Shown here piece by piece: positions 17,468 to 25,299 of a DNA stretch of 38,504 nt (position 1 is its first letter; each line of letters opens with the position of its first letter). This stretch comes from Lewinellaceae bacterium. Lineage in GTDB: Bacteria > Bacteroidota > Bacteroidia > Chitinophagales > Saprospiraceae. Made by a program: the position numbers and the translations under genes. The DNA lies in the NCBI GenBank assembly GCA_016713985.1, contig JADJOD010000044.1, positions 1-38,504 of the forward strand. Reading direction: 5' to 3'. The notes under the pieces were generated by a model that was not told the origin of the DNA, ran no database searches, and was given only the letters and a program-made list of their open reading frames with translations.

Positions 17468-19471
17468 ATGGTAAAAAAAATATTCGTCCTCTTTTTGTTG
17501 TTTGCCTGCGCCCGGTGTTTATCGGCCCAGTTGCCGGCGCTCCGGGTCAGCGAAAACCGGCGATTCCTGGTTGACACGCAGGAAAAACCTTTTTTCTGGC
17601 TGGCCGATACCGGCTGGGAAGCGTTTCACCGCCTGAATAAAAATCAGGCTGCTTCGTATTTCAAAAAGCGGTCGGAACAGGGTTTTACGGTCATTCAGGC
17701 CGTTGTACTGGCCGAACTCGACGGTCTGCGTACACCCAATGCCAACGGCGATCTACCTTTTGAAAACCTCGACCCCACGCGCCCCAACGAAGCCTATTTT
17801 CTTTATATCGATACCCTCGTCGATCTGGCGGCCGGTTACGGCCTGTATGTCGCTTTGTTACCCACCTGGGGCGACAAAGTATTCAGAGACTGGTGGGGCA
17901 CGGGGCCTGAAATTTTTAACCCCGGCAATGCAGAAGTATATGGAAAATGGATCGGAAACCGGTATAAAAACCGCACAAACATCATTTGGGTCGTCGGCGG
18001 CGACCGCGACCCGAGGCCCGGCTCGCAGGATGCCGAACTGTGGCGCGCCATGGCAACCGGCATCGCCGCAGGAGTGGGTGGCACGGACAAAGCGCTGATG
18101 ACCTTTCACCCGCAGCCCAAATCGTCGGGTTCTTCTTCTGAATGGTTTCACCAGGACAACTGGCTCGATTTCAATATGTTGCAAACGGGGCATTGCCGCG
18201 AAACACCTCTTTGGGAAACGGTCGACGCCGATTATAAACGCGAACCCGCCAAACCCGTGCTCAACGGAGAAGCGATTTATGAAGCAATGCCCGTATGTTT
18301 TAACGCTAAAGACCTGGGTTATGCCAGCGCATATGACGTCCGGAAAGCCGCTTATTTGTCCGTGTTTGCCGGAGCGGCAGGGCATACTTACGGCTGCGGC
18401 CCCGTGATCTTTTTCGGGGAAAAAGGGGGCAATATTTTCGCCGACCTGCACTCCTGGCAGGAAGGACTCGACCTGCCGGGGGCCAACCAGATGAAATACC
18501 TGCGGACTTTAATGGAATCACGGCCTGTACTGGAACGAATTCCTGATCAGAAAATATTGACTGAGGAAATACTTTGTGCGCCCGAGCGAATACAAGCCAC
18601 CCGGGGAAAAGATTATGCCTTCATTTACAGCGCTTTCGGTCGGCCGGTACGTATTGAAACAGGCATTATTTCCGGGGAAAAATTAGCGGCGCACTGGTAC
18701 GACCCGCGCAGTGGAAAAAGCCGGTTCATCGGGTTGTTGGACAATTCGGGGCGCCACACATTTACACCACCCTTGCCCGAGTCATCACCCGTGCCGGCGC
18801 ACCGGGAGGACTGGGTGTTGGTGTTGGACGATGCGAGCAAAAACTACCGCATGCCGTCTTTTGCCGCTGCCCCACCCCAGTTCGAGGCGGAAATCCGGGC
18901 TTTCGAACGCGCCGATTCCATCGAAAAACCCGGAAAGGGCCGGATCTTGTTGTACGGAAGTTCGACGATGCGGCTTTGGAAAAGTTTTCAGCAGGACCTG
19001 AAAGATTATCCGGTCGTCAACCGCGGTTTTGGCGGCTCCCAGATGTCGGATGCCATTTATTATTTCGACCGCGTGGTGTTACCCCTCGAACCGTCCCTGA
19101 TTCTGTTGTATGAAGGCGACAACGACTTGTCCAACGGACAAAAATCGCCCGAACAGGTGCTGGAAGATTTTAAGACCTTCCTGAAACTTGTTGAACAAAA
19201 ACTGCCACGGACCCAAGTCGCCATCTATTCACTGCGCCCCAGCCTTGCACGTGAAAAACTGATGCCCCGCCAACGCCAACTCAACGCATTTTTTAAACAA
19301 TACTGCATAGAGCACCCGAATAATGCTTTTTATATCGATGCCTACGAATTGCTGCTCACGCCGGAAGGGCGCCCCAACCCGGATTATCTCGACCCCGATC
19401 GCCTGCATTTGAACGCCAACGGATACAAGGTTTGGGCGAAAGTGACCCGTGATTTTTTAAAAAAACGCTGA
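17468..19471 (+). CDS. GH140-like apiosidase (DUF4038) fused to an SGNH/GDSL esterase
   Basis: This 667-residue protein has a signal peptide (to about residue 20, LSAQ). The ATG at 17468 is preferred to the TTG at 17465. Residues ~25-455 match the DUF4038/GH140 apiosidase family: FWLADTGWEAFHRL, GFTVIQAVVLAELDG, NAYG-like NANGDLPFENLDPTRPNEAYF, ALLPTWGDKV, WVVGGDRDP (Asp179) and VLNGEAIYEAMP (Glu268), the last two being the likely catalytic acids, then a beta C-terminal part. Residues ~490-667 form a second enzyme, an SGNH hydrolase: Ser in LLYGSSTM, Gly in NRGFGGSQ, Asn552 in YEGDNDL, and DPDRLHLN with Asp644/His647. GH140 enzymes cut apiose from rhamnogalacturonan-II; an attached esterase could remove acetyl groups from the same chain. 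The fusion stop is one base before rhaM. Confidence 0.85.
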   Translation: MVKKIFVLFLLFACARCLSAQLPALRVSENRRFLVDTQEKPFFWLADTGWEAFHRLNKNQAASYFKKRSEQGFTVIQAVVLAELDGLRTPNANGDLPFENLDPTRPNEAYFLYIDTLVDLAAGYGLYVALLPTWGDKVFRDWWGTGPEIFNPGNAEVYGKWIGNRYKNRTNIIWVVGGDRDPRPGSQDAELWRAMATGIAAGVGGTDKALMTFHPQPKSSGSSSEWFHQDNWLDFNMLQTGHCRETPLWETVDADYKREPAKPVLNGEAIYEAMPVCFNAKDLGYASAYDVRKAAYLSVFAGAAGHTYGCGPVIFFGEKGGNIFADLHSWQEGLDLPGANQMKYLRTLMESRPVLERIPDQKILTEEILCAPERIQATRGKDYAFIYSAFGRPVRIETGIISGEKLAAHWYDPRSGKSRFIGLLDNSGRHTFTPPLPESSPVPAHREDWVLVLDDASKNYRMPSFAAAPPQFEAEIRAFERADSIEKPGKGRILLYGSSTMRLWKSFQQDLKDYPVVNRGFGGSQMSDAIYYFDRVVLPLEPSLILLYEGDNDLSNGQKSPEQVLEDFKTFLKLVEQKLPRTQVAIYSLRPSLAREKLMPRQRQLNAFFKQYCIEHPNNAFYIDAYELLLTPEGRPNPDYLDPDRLHLNANGYKVWAKVTRDFLKKR

Positions 19472-19472
19472 C

Positions 19473-19787
19473 ATGCAACGCATTGCCTTCAAAATGAAAC
19501 TTTTTCCCGGTCAGGAAGCCGAATACCGGCGCCGTCACGACGCACTTTGGCCGGAACTGGGACAACTGCTCCGCGAAACCGGCATCTCGGAGTATTCCAT
19601 TTTTCTGGATGAAAGCAGCCTCGACCTGTTTGGCGTTTTAAAAATTGATGCCCCCGAACGCCTCGACGATCTGCCCAAACACCCCGTCATGAAAAAATGG
19701 TGGGAGTACATGAAAGATATTATGGAAACCAATCCCGATCATTCTCCGGTGAGCGTACCGCTCCGGGAAGTATTCTTCATATCTTAA
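19473..19787 (+). CDS. rhaM: L-rhamnose mutarotase
   Basis: This 104-residue protein matches the RhaM/RhaU family along its whole length, which is the usual family size. It interconverts the alpha and beta anomers of L-rhamnose so that uptake or isomerisation can proceed. Family signatures are KMKLFPGQEAEYRRRHDALWPEL (His22), the Tyr of ISEYSIFLDE, KKWWEYMKDIM (Trp76/Trp77) and the ending NPDHSPVSVPLREVF, very close to the Escherichia coli protein as I recall it. It has no signal peptide and acts in the cytoplasm, unlike its secreted neighbours. It starts one base after the GH140/SGNH stop, so the two are surely co-translated. With the GH78 gene downstream it ties this locus to L-rhamnose use. 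Confidence 0.95.
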   Translation: MQRIAFKMKLFPGQEAEYRRRHDALWPELGQLLRETGISEYSIFLDESSLDLFGVLKIDAPERLDDLPKHPVMKKWWEYMKDIMETNPDHSPVSVPLREVFFIS

Positions 19788-19819
19788 TGCGCTGAATACC
19801 AATGATGATCAAGTCATTA

Positions 19820-19852
19820 AGTCATAGTCTCACTCCGAGTGAGACTATGACT
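19820..19852. repeat. Perfect 15-base-pair hairpin after rhaM
   Basis: Bases 19820-19834 and 19838-19852 are perfect reverse complements, with CCG as loop. The hairpin lies 32 bases after rhaM and 50 bases before the GH78 start. It may end or attenuate transcription between the two or protect the upstream mRNA. There is no T-run after it, so it is not a standard intrinsic terminator. Confidence 0.7.
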
Positions 19853-19901
19853 GCATTTGATGGCTCATCCTGTACAAAACCTGATTAACACATTACCGAC
19901 C

Positions 19902-22664
19902 ATGAAAAAAGCAATTACCCTCTCCCTTTTTTTCTGTTTTCTCACGGGGCTCCAGGCCCAGGATTTCACCGTATTTGGACTTACCTGCGAACACCGCACC
20001 GACCCGGTGGGACTGGATGTGGCCACCCCGCGGTTCAGCTGGAAAACGCAGACCGGCCGGCGCGGCTGGCGGCAAAGTGCCTGGCAGATACAATCTGCTA
20101 CCGGGTCGGACTTTTCTGCCGGCGCCTTGGTCTGGGATTCCGGAAAAATCATTTCAGACAACTCCGTGTTGCAAGTGTACCGGGGTTCGGCCCTGCGTTC
20201 CGGCACGCGTTATTTCTGGCGGGTAAAAGTTTGGGATGAAGCCGGCAAAGAATCCGCGTGGAGCGCTCCTTCATTCTGGGAGACTGCCCTGCTTTCCGCC
20301 GGCGACTGGAAAGCCTCCTGGGTGGAGCCGGAGCAGGAAGCCCAGCCGCCGCGATTTTCACCGGCGCATCTCCTGCGCAAGGAATTTGTGGTAAACAAAA
20401 AAATCGCCTCCGCGCGCGCTTACGCAACCGCGCGTGGTTTGTACGAATTACACCTGAACGGCCGTAAAATCGGCGATCAGTCGCTTACTCCCGGCTGGAC
20501 CGTCTATTACAAACGTATTCAGTATCAGACCTTTGACCTTACCGGATTGATGCGGGAGGGTGTCAATACCGTCGGCGCCATGCTTGGCGAGGGATGGTAT
20601 CGCAGTGGTTTGGGCTGGGAAAAAAACTGGGCTTTTTACGGCAAAAAACTGGCTTTTTTGTGCCAGATCCACCTGCGTTATACCGACGGAACGGAAGAGT
20701 GGGTCGTTACGGACGGCAGCTGGAAAACCACCAACGAGGGGCCGGTAAAAGCCAACGAAATTTATTACGGTGAAGATTATGATGCCCGGCTCGAACAATC
20801 CGGCTGGAATCAGCCCGGCTTTGACGACAGCCGGTGGCGTGCGGTGCTGGCGGCCGATTACCCCAAATCAAACCTGGTTGCCGCCGCGAGTGTGCCCGTT
20901 CGCCCCATCGAAGAAATCAAACCCCTGCGTATTTTCCGCACCCCGGCCGGCGAACTGGTAGCCGATATGGGCCAAAACATGGTCGGCTGGATACGCCTCC
21001 GGGTAAAGGGCAAAAAAGGCCGCACCGTCACCCTTCGACACGCCGAAGTCCTGGACAAGGCAGGCAATTTTTACACGGCCAACCTGCGCGCCGCCAAACA
21101 AAGGATCCGGTACACGCTGCGCGGCGACAAAAACGGAGAGGTATACGAGCCGCATTTCACCTTCATGGGATTCCGGTACGTGGCCATCGACGGCTACCAC
21201 GGAGATTTGAAGCCGGAAGCGATTACCGGCGTTGTGGTGCATTCCGATATGGCTCCTTCGGGTTCGTTCGAATGTTCGTCGCCTTTGATCAATCAGTTGC
21301 AACACAACATTTTATGGGGCCAAAAGGGCAATTTTGTGGATGTGCCGACCGATTGTCCGCAACGCGACGAACGAATGGGCTGGACGGGCGACGCCCAGGT
21401 TTTTGCCCGCACGGCAGCATTCAACATGGACGTAGCGGCGTTTTTTGACAAATGGCTCCGCGACGTGGCCGCCGAACAACGGCCGGGCGGCGCGGTACCT
21501 TTCGTGGTGCCCGACGTGCTCGACCGTCCCGATTCCATAAAAGTCGGCGTGTCCGCCGGCTGGGGCGACGCAGCCGTCATTATCCCCTGGACGATGTATC
21601 AGGTGTACGACGACCGGCAAATGCTCGAACGCCAGTACCCGAGTATGAAGGCATACGTAGACTACATCCGCAATAAATCGGGCGATTCGCTCATCTGGCG
21701 CGGCGGAAGTGTCTTTGGCGACTGGTTGTTTTACCACCCTTCCGCCGACAACCTCAATTACCACGTCGCGGCGGATGCCCACACCAACCACGACTTCATT
21801 TCCACGGCATTTTTTGCACACGGAGCCGATATTGTGAGCCGGGCCGCAGCCGTTTTGGGGAAAACGGAAGAGGCCGCCGTTTACAAAGACCTTTTTGAAA
21901 AAATCAAGGCGGTTTTTGTCAACGAATTTATCACACCGGCCGGCCGCACCATTTCGTCGGCTTCTCAAACTTCTTACGTGCTGGCGCTGCATTTTGGCCT
22001 TATGCCCGAACACCTGCGACCGGCAGCGGTCAAATTACTCGTCAAAGACATCCGGGACAAAAAGAAACACCTCTCCACGGGTTTTCTCGGCACCCCCTAT
22101 CTCTGTCATGTATTGTCCGAAAACGGCGAAACCGAGCTCGCGTACGACCTCTTGTTTCAGGAAACATACCCGTCCTGGTTGTATCCGGTCAAGATGGGCG
22201 CCACCACCATCTGGGAGCGCTGGGACGGCCAAAAAACGGATTCTACTTTTCAAAATCCAGGTATGAATTCCTTCAATCACTACGCTTACGGCGCTATCGG
22301 CGACTGGATGTACCAGGTTGTCGCGGGTTTGCGACTCGGCACAGCAGGCTACAAACACATCCGGATTCAGCCGCATCTGAGCGACAAACTGACTTATGCA
22401 AAGGCTTCCTATACAAGTAGTTATGGGGAAATTTCTTCAGGATGGGAGCGCAACGGCAACAAAATTACGCTTCGGGTGGCCATCCCGCCGAACACAAGCG
22501 CCACGATTCGCCTTCCTCGCGCGGACGCGAGTGGTGCGCGGGAAGGCGGGCGGCCCTTGTCGGAAGTTCAGGCTTTGAAAGTAACTTTTGCCAATGAAAA
22601 ATGGGTGGAAACAGAGGTTGGATCGGGCGTGTATTCGTTTGAATGGGCATTAAAACCCCAATAA
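19902..22664 (+). CDS. Secreted alpha-L-rhamnosidase, GH78
   Basis: This 920-residue protein starts at the ATG at 19902, which opens the signal peptide (MKKAITLSLFFCFLTGLQAQ); in-frame starts at 19857/19860 lie upstream of it. Domain order is that of bacterial GH78: N-terminal Fn3-like part (LTCEHRTDPVGLDVATPRFSW), a galactose-binding-like domain (~160-320, ATARGLYELHLNGRKIG, LTPGWTVYYKRIQYQTFD), a beta domain (~330-445), the (alpha/alpha)6 catalytic domain (~455-800) and a C-terminal beta domain. Catalytic-motif residues are in place: CPQRDERMGWTGDA (Asp489, Glu490, Asp497) and TTIWERWDG (Glu772). It releases terminal L-rhamnose, which fits with rhaM upstream. It ends 6 bases from the end of the convergent gene at 22671. 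Confidence 0.95.
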   Translation: MKKAITLSLFFCFLTGLQAQDFTVFGLTCEHRTDPVGLDVATPRFSWKTQTGRRGWRQSAWQIQSATGSDFSAGALVWDSGKIISDNSVLQVYRGSALRSGTRYFWRVKVWDEAGKESAWSAPSFWETALLSAGDWKASWVEPEQEAQPPRFSPAHLLRKEFVVNKKIASARAYATARGLYELHLNGRKIGDQSLTPGWTVYYKRIQYQTFDLTGLMREGVNTVGAMLGEGWYRSGLGWEKNWAFYGKKLAFLCQIHLRYTDGTEEWVVTDGSWKTTNEGPVKANEIYYGEDYDARLEQSGWNQPGFDDSRWRAVLAADYPKSNLVAAASVPVRPIEEIKPLRIFRTPAGELVADMGQNMVGWIRLRVKGKKGRTVTLRHAEVLDKAGNFYTANLRAAKQRIRYTLRGDKNGEVYEPHFTFMGFRYVAIDGYHGDLKPEAITGVVVHSDMAPSGSFECSSPLINQLQHNILWGQKGNFVDVPTDCPQRDERMGWTGDAQVFARTAAFNMDVAAFFDKWLRDVAAEQRPGGAVPFVVPDVLDRPDSIKVGVSAGWGDAAVIIPWTMYQVYDDRQMLERQYPSMKAYVDYIRNKSGDSLIWRGGSVFGDWLFYHPSADNLNYHVAADAHTNHDFISTAFFAHGADIVSRAAAVLGKTEEAAVYKDLFEKIKAVFVNEFITPAGRTISSASQTSYVLALHFGLMPEHLRPAAVKLLVKDIRDKKKHLSTGFLGTPYLCHVLSENGETELAYDLLFQETYPSWLYPVKMGATTIWERWDGQKTDSTFQNPGMNSFNHYAYGAIGDWMYQVVAGLRLGTAGYKHIRIQPHLSDKLTYAKASYTSSYGEISSGWERNGNKITLRVAIPPNTSATIRLPRADASGAREGGRPLSEVQALKVTFANEKWVETEVGSGVYSFEWALKPQ

Positions 22665-22670
22665 TATCGT

Positions 22671-25079
22671 TCAAAGCACCACCAGCACATCTCCTTTTAA
22701 CACCACTACCCTGCCCGGTTCAAGTTCCACTTCAGCCGTAAAAACATACACTCCGGGCAGCACCATTTTACCGCGAAAATATCCGTTCCAGCCGCTTTCC
22801 GGCCGGTTGGTGAAAAAATCGCGGTTTTCAAACACCTGGTCGCCCCATCGATCAAATACGGCGAGCCGGCGAACGGGCAGGTCTTCCCTGCTGAACAGGG
22901 TAAACCGGTCGTTGCCCGACACCGATTCGGGGTGAATGACGTTCGGCGCATACACATTCGGCTCCACGGCAATGAAAAAACTATCCGTCGCCGGGCAGCC
23001 CGCAGAGTCATACACCACAACCGAAACCCAGGTATTGTATTCCGGGTAGATCGTGTAATCGAGGCAATCCGGGCAGCCCGTACTGTCGTCCGGCGTCCAT
23101 TGTGTCGCGATGATTGGCCTTTCCGGCACGGCTTCCAGTTCCACCTTTTTTCCGGAATGCAGGGGATGCGGCAACAATCGCGGTACAATTTCGACGGCAA
23201 AACTGTCCGGTTGCCCCAAATGCAAGGCCAGCGGCCGGTTATAACAGCCCGTCGAATCGCGCACAACAAGTTTATAGTCGCCTGCAATCAATTGATCCGC
23301 AGTGTTTTCCGTTGAAAAATATTGCCCGTTGTCCACGGAAAACTGGTAAGGCGGATAACCGCCGTAGGGAGTGCCGAAGTTGATCTGCCCGTCGGAAAAT
23401 CCGTAACAGGAGGGCTCTTCCAGGCTGTAGGGGAATTGAGGCGAGGTAAAGACGGTTACCACGGTGTCGGCCGCAAAATCGGTCCGGCGGCACACCCCGA
23501 GGTATCCGGTTGCGATATAACGCCCCGGCGCAAAGGCGACCAAAAAGGTATCCGTACCGAATTGCAGGATGGAATCTTCATACATCCATTGCACCCCGTC
23601 GAAACGGCCGTCGGCGACGAGGGTGTCCGGGCAAACGCCGTCGCCGACCAGGGTCAACTGGATATCGGCGGCCGCAATTTTGCTGAAACCCGAATAAAAA
23701 GCCGCAAAACTCGCCGGTTCGTTCCTGCCGAACATCGCGATTTGCACGGCGCCTTCTGCCACAATACTCACCGTGGAAGGGGTGACCGTTTGGGTAAACA
23801 AATTCAGGTTGCGATAAGTAACAAAGTCGGGATTGCCGGGTACCGGCCAATAGTTGCCGAGGGGAACTACAACGCCGTCGATCCGCACCGTTACGGCCGA
23901 ATCCTTCATCGCAACGATCATCAGGCCGCCTTCAAACCGCATGTTCCCGATCCGGTTGGGCTGATAAATATTGTCCACGGCATTCGGGATACCACAACTG
24001 ATCGGCGGCACAAAAATCAAACCGGCGGTTCGCATCGCGTCATCCCCCTCGGAGGTGCCGCCGATCATCTGGTAAACAAAAACCGGGTCCGAACTGCGGA
24101 TGTACAGGTTGGAACCCACCGAATAGGCATCGGTTGGTATGGCAAAATATTCGCCGGCATCGAGTGTGGCGGCGGGGTTTGCCGAGCCATTGAGCCACAC
24201 CTGCGTATTGTTGTAGTGCGCGATCACGATCGGGCGTTCGAGTACCGAAGAGCCGTTTCCTTTGCACAGAATGTATTCATTACCAACCTTTTCCAGCGGC
24301 GCGATCTGGTCGATACCGATGTCGTGCGCCTGAAAAACCACCGGAGCACCCACCCAGGAGCCGCAGCTGACAGCGATGGGTTTGGTGGCCGAAAGCAAAG
24401 AGCCGATCAGGCCGTTGGGTGGCTGGCCGCTCGAAGAAGCCGTAATATATTGGGCAAAAACTGCCGATTCTCCTTTCGCCAGCATCAGTTTTAGGGGATC
24501 TGAGACCGCAGTATTTGCGCCTGAAATCCGGAACTCCATTTGGGCATCAAAACCGGATAATGTTATTTCCGTGGAGTCTTCCGTGGCCATCAGTCCGATA
24601 AAATTGCCGCGCCGGTCGTTGTCATCCGCCGCCTGCAGCAAATGCCCGATCCGGAATGTTTTTCCCAATGCCGCACTTCCTTTACAGGTCAGGTCGCCGG
24701 CATGAAACATGGAATTGCTGTGTACCCGGTAATAAGCGTAGAATTTTTTTGGCCCGTCGATCACCAATCCCTTGCCTTGCAGGGGTTTATGCAGCATATC
24801 TTCCGTGACCAAGGTGCGCGCGTTGATGGAATTACCCAGTCCGTCGTAGCGCTGCGGCTGGGTATTGCTGATGGTCAGTGTGGTCAGCAAATTGCCCGCA
24901 CCGTCGCGGATATTCACCAAAAAAGGCGTTTGTTCCGGGGTGGACAGGTAAAGGTACTGTGGTCCCCATTCCTCCCGGGCGTGCATGGGCGGCAGCCAAT
25001 GGATGGTGTCTAATTGACCGAACAGCGATATTGCCGTAGTCAGCAAGGATAAAACCAACAGGGTACAGCGCTTTTTCAT
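22671..25079 (-). CDS. T9SS-secreted IgGFc-binding-like protein with type B sorting domain
   Basis: This 802-residue protein starts at the ATG ending at 25079 (MKKRCTLLVLSLLTTAISLFGQ signal peptide); a longer reading from 25133 is unlikely. Residues ~20-480 resemble the IgGFc-binding N-terminal domain family found in bacterial surface proteins and some animal mucin-like proteins: FYAYYRVHS, VFAQYITAS, PNGLIGSLLSATKPIAVSCGSW, HDIGIDQIAPLEKVGNEYI, PVFVYQMIGG. Residues ~575-650 contain a SprB-like repeat (CYGFSDGQINFGTPYGGYPPYQFS), and the last ~90 residues are a gliding-motility type B sorting domain (VYAPNVIHPES, RRLAVFDRWGDQVFENRDF). It is probably an exposed adhesin or matrix protein. 'IgGFc' names the family and does not imply antibody binding here. 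Confidence 0.85.
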   Translation of the reverse strand: MKKRCTLLVLSLLTTAISLFGQLDTIHWLPPMHAREEWGPQYLYLSTPEQTPFLVNIRDGAGNLLTTLTISNTQPQRYDGLGNSINARTLVTEDMLHKPLQGKGLVIDGPKKFYAYYRVHSNSMFHAGDLTCKGSAALGKTFRIGHLLQAADDNDRRGNFIGLMATEDSTEITLSGFDAQMEFRISGANTAVSDPLKLMLAKGESAVFAQYITASSSGQPPNGLIGSLLSATKPIAVSCGSWVGAPVVFQAHDIGIDQIAPLEKVGNEYILCKGNGSSVLERPIVIAHYNNTQVWLNGSANPAATLDAGEYFAIPTDAYSVGSNLYIRSSDPVFVYQMIGGTSEGDDAMRTAGLIFVPPISCGIPNAVDNIYQPNRIGNMRFEGGLMIVAMKDSAVTVRIDGVVVPLGNYWPVPGNPDFVTYRNLNLFTQTVTPSTVSIVAEGAVQIAMFGRNEPASFAAFYSGFSKIAAADIQLTLVGDGVCPDTLVADGRFDGVQWMYEDSILQFGTDTFLVAFAPGRYIATGYLGVCRRTDFAADTVVTVFTSPQFPYSLEEPSCYGFSDGQINFGTPYGGYPPYQFSVDNGQYFSTENTADQLIAGDYKLVVRDSTGCYNRPLALHLGQPDSFAVEIVPRLLPHPLHSGKKVELEAVPERPIIATQWTPDDSTGCPDCLDYTIYPEYNTWVSVVVYDSAGCPATDSFFIAVEPNVYAPNVIHPESVSGNDRFTLFSREDLPVRRLAVFDRWGDQVFENRDFFTNRPESGWNGYFRGKMVLPGVYVFTAEVELEPGRVVVLKGDVLVVL

Positions 25080-25299
25080 AGGGCGGCCAATTAACGGTGA
25101 AACATACCACAAGTAAACCGGAATTGGTAACACACTCGTTTTCTATATAAAAGAAAATCGCTTTTGGACTAAATTATCCGTTTTCAGCCGCAGGGAAAAC
25201 GTGTTTCCGTACCTTGCCGAAACAATAAACCGACAACATTTGCCCGGGCAAGCGCGTCTTGATCCATTATTCTTTCGTCGTCAAATTCACCGATCGATC

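Noticed and set aside
23322..24494. 390-residue ORF opposite the IgGFc-like gene
   Set aside because: Antisense shadow; basic, low-motif composition; the opposite strand shows clear domains and a sorting domain.
22671..25079. True antibody-binding function
   Set aside because: The domain name comes from an animal protein family; nothing in the sequence shows binding to IgG.
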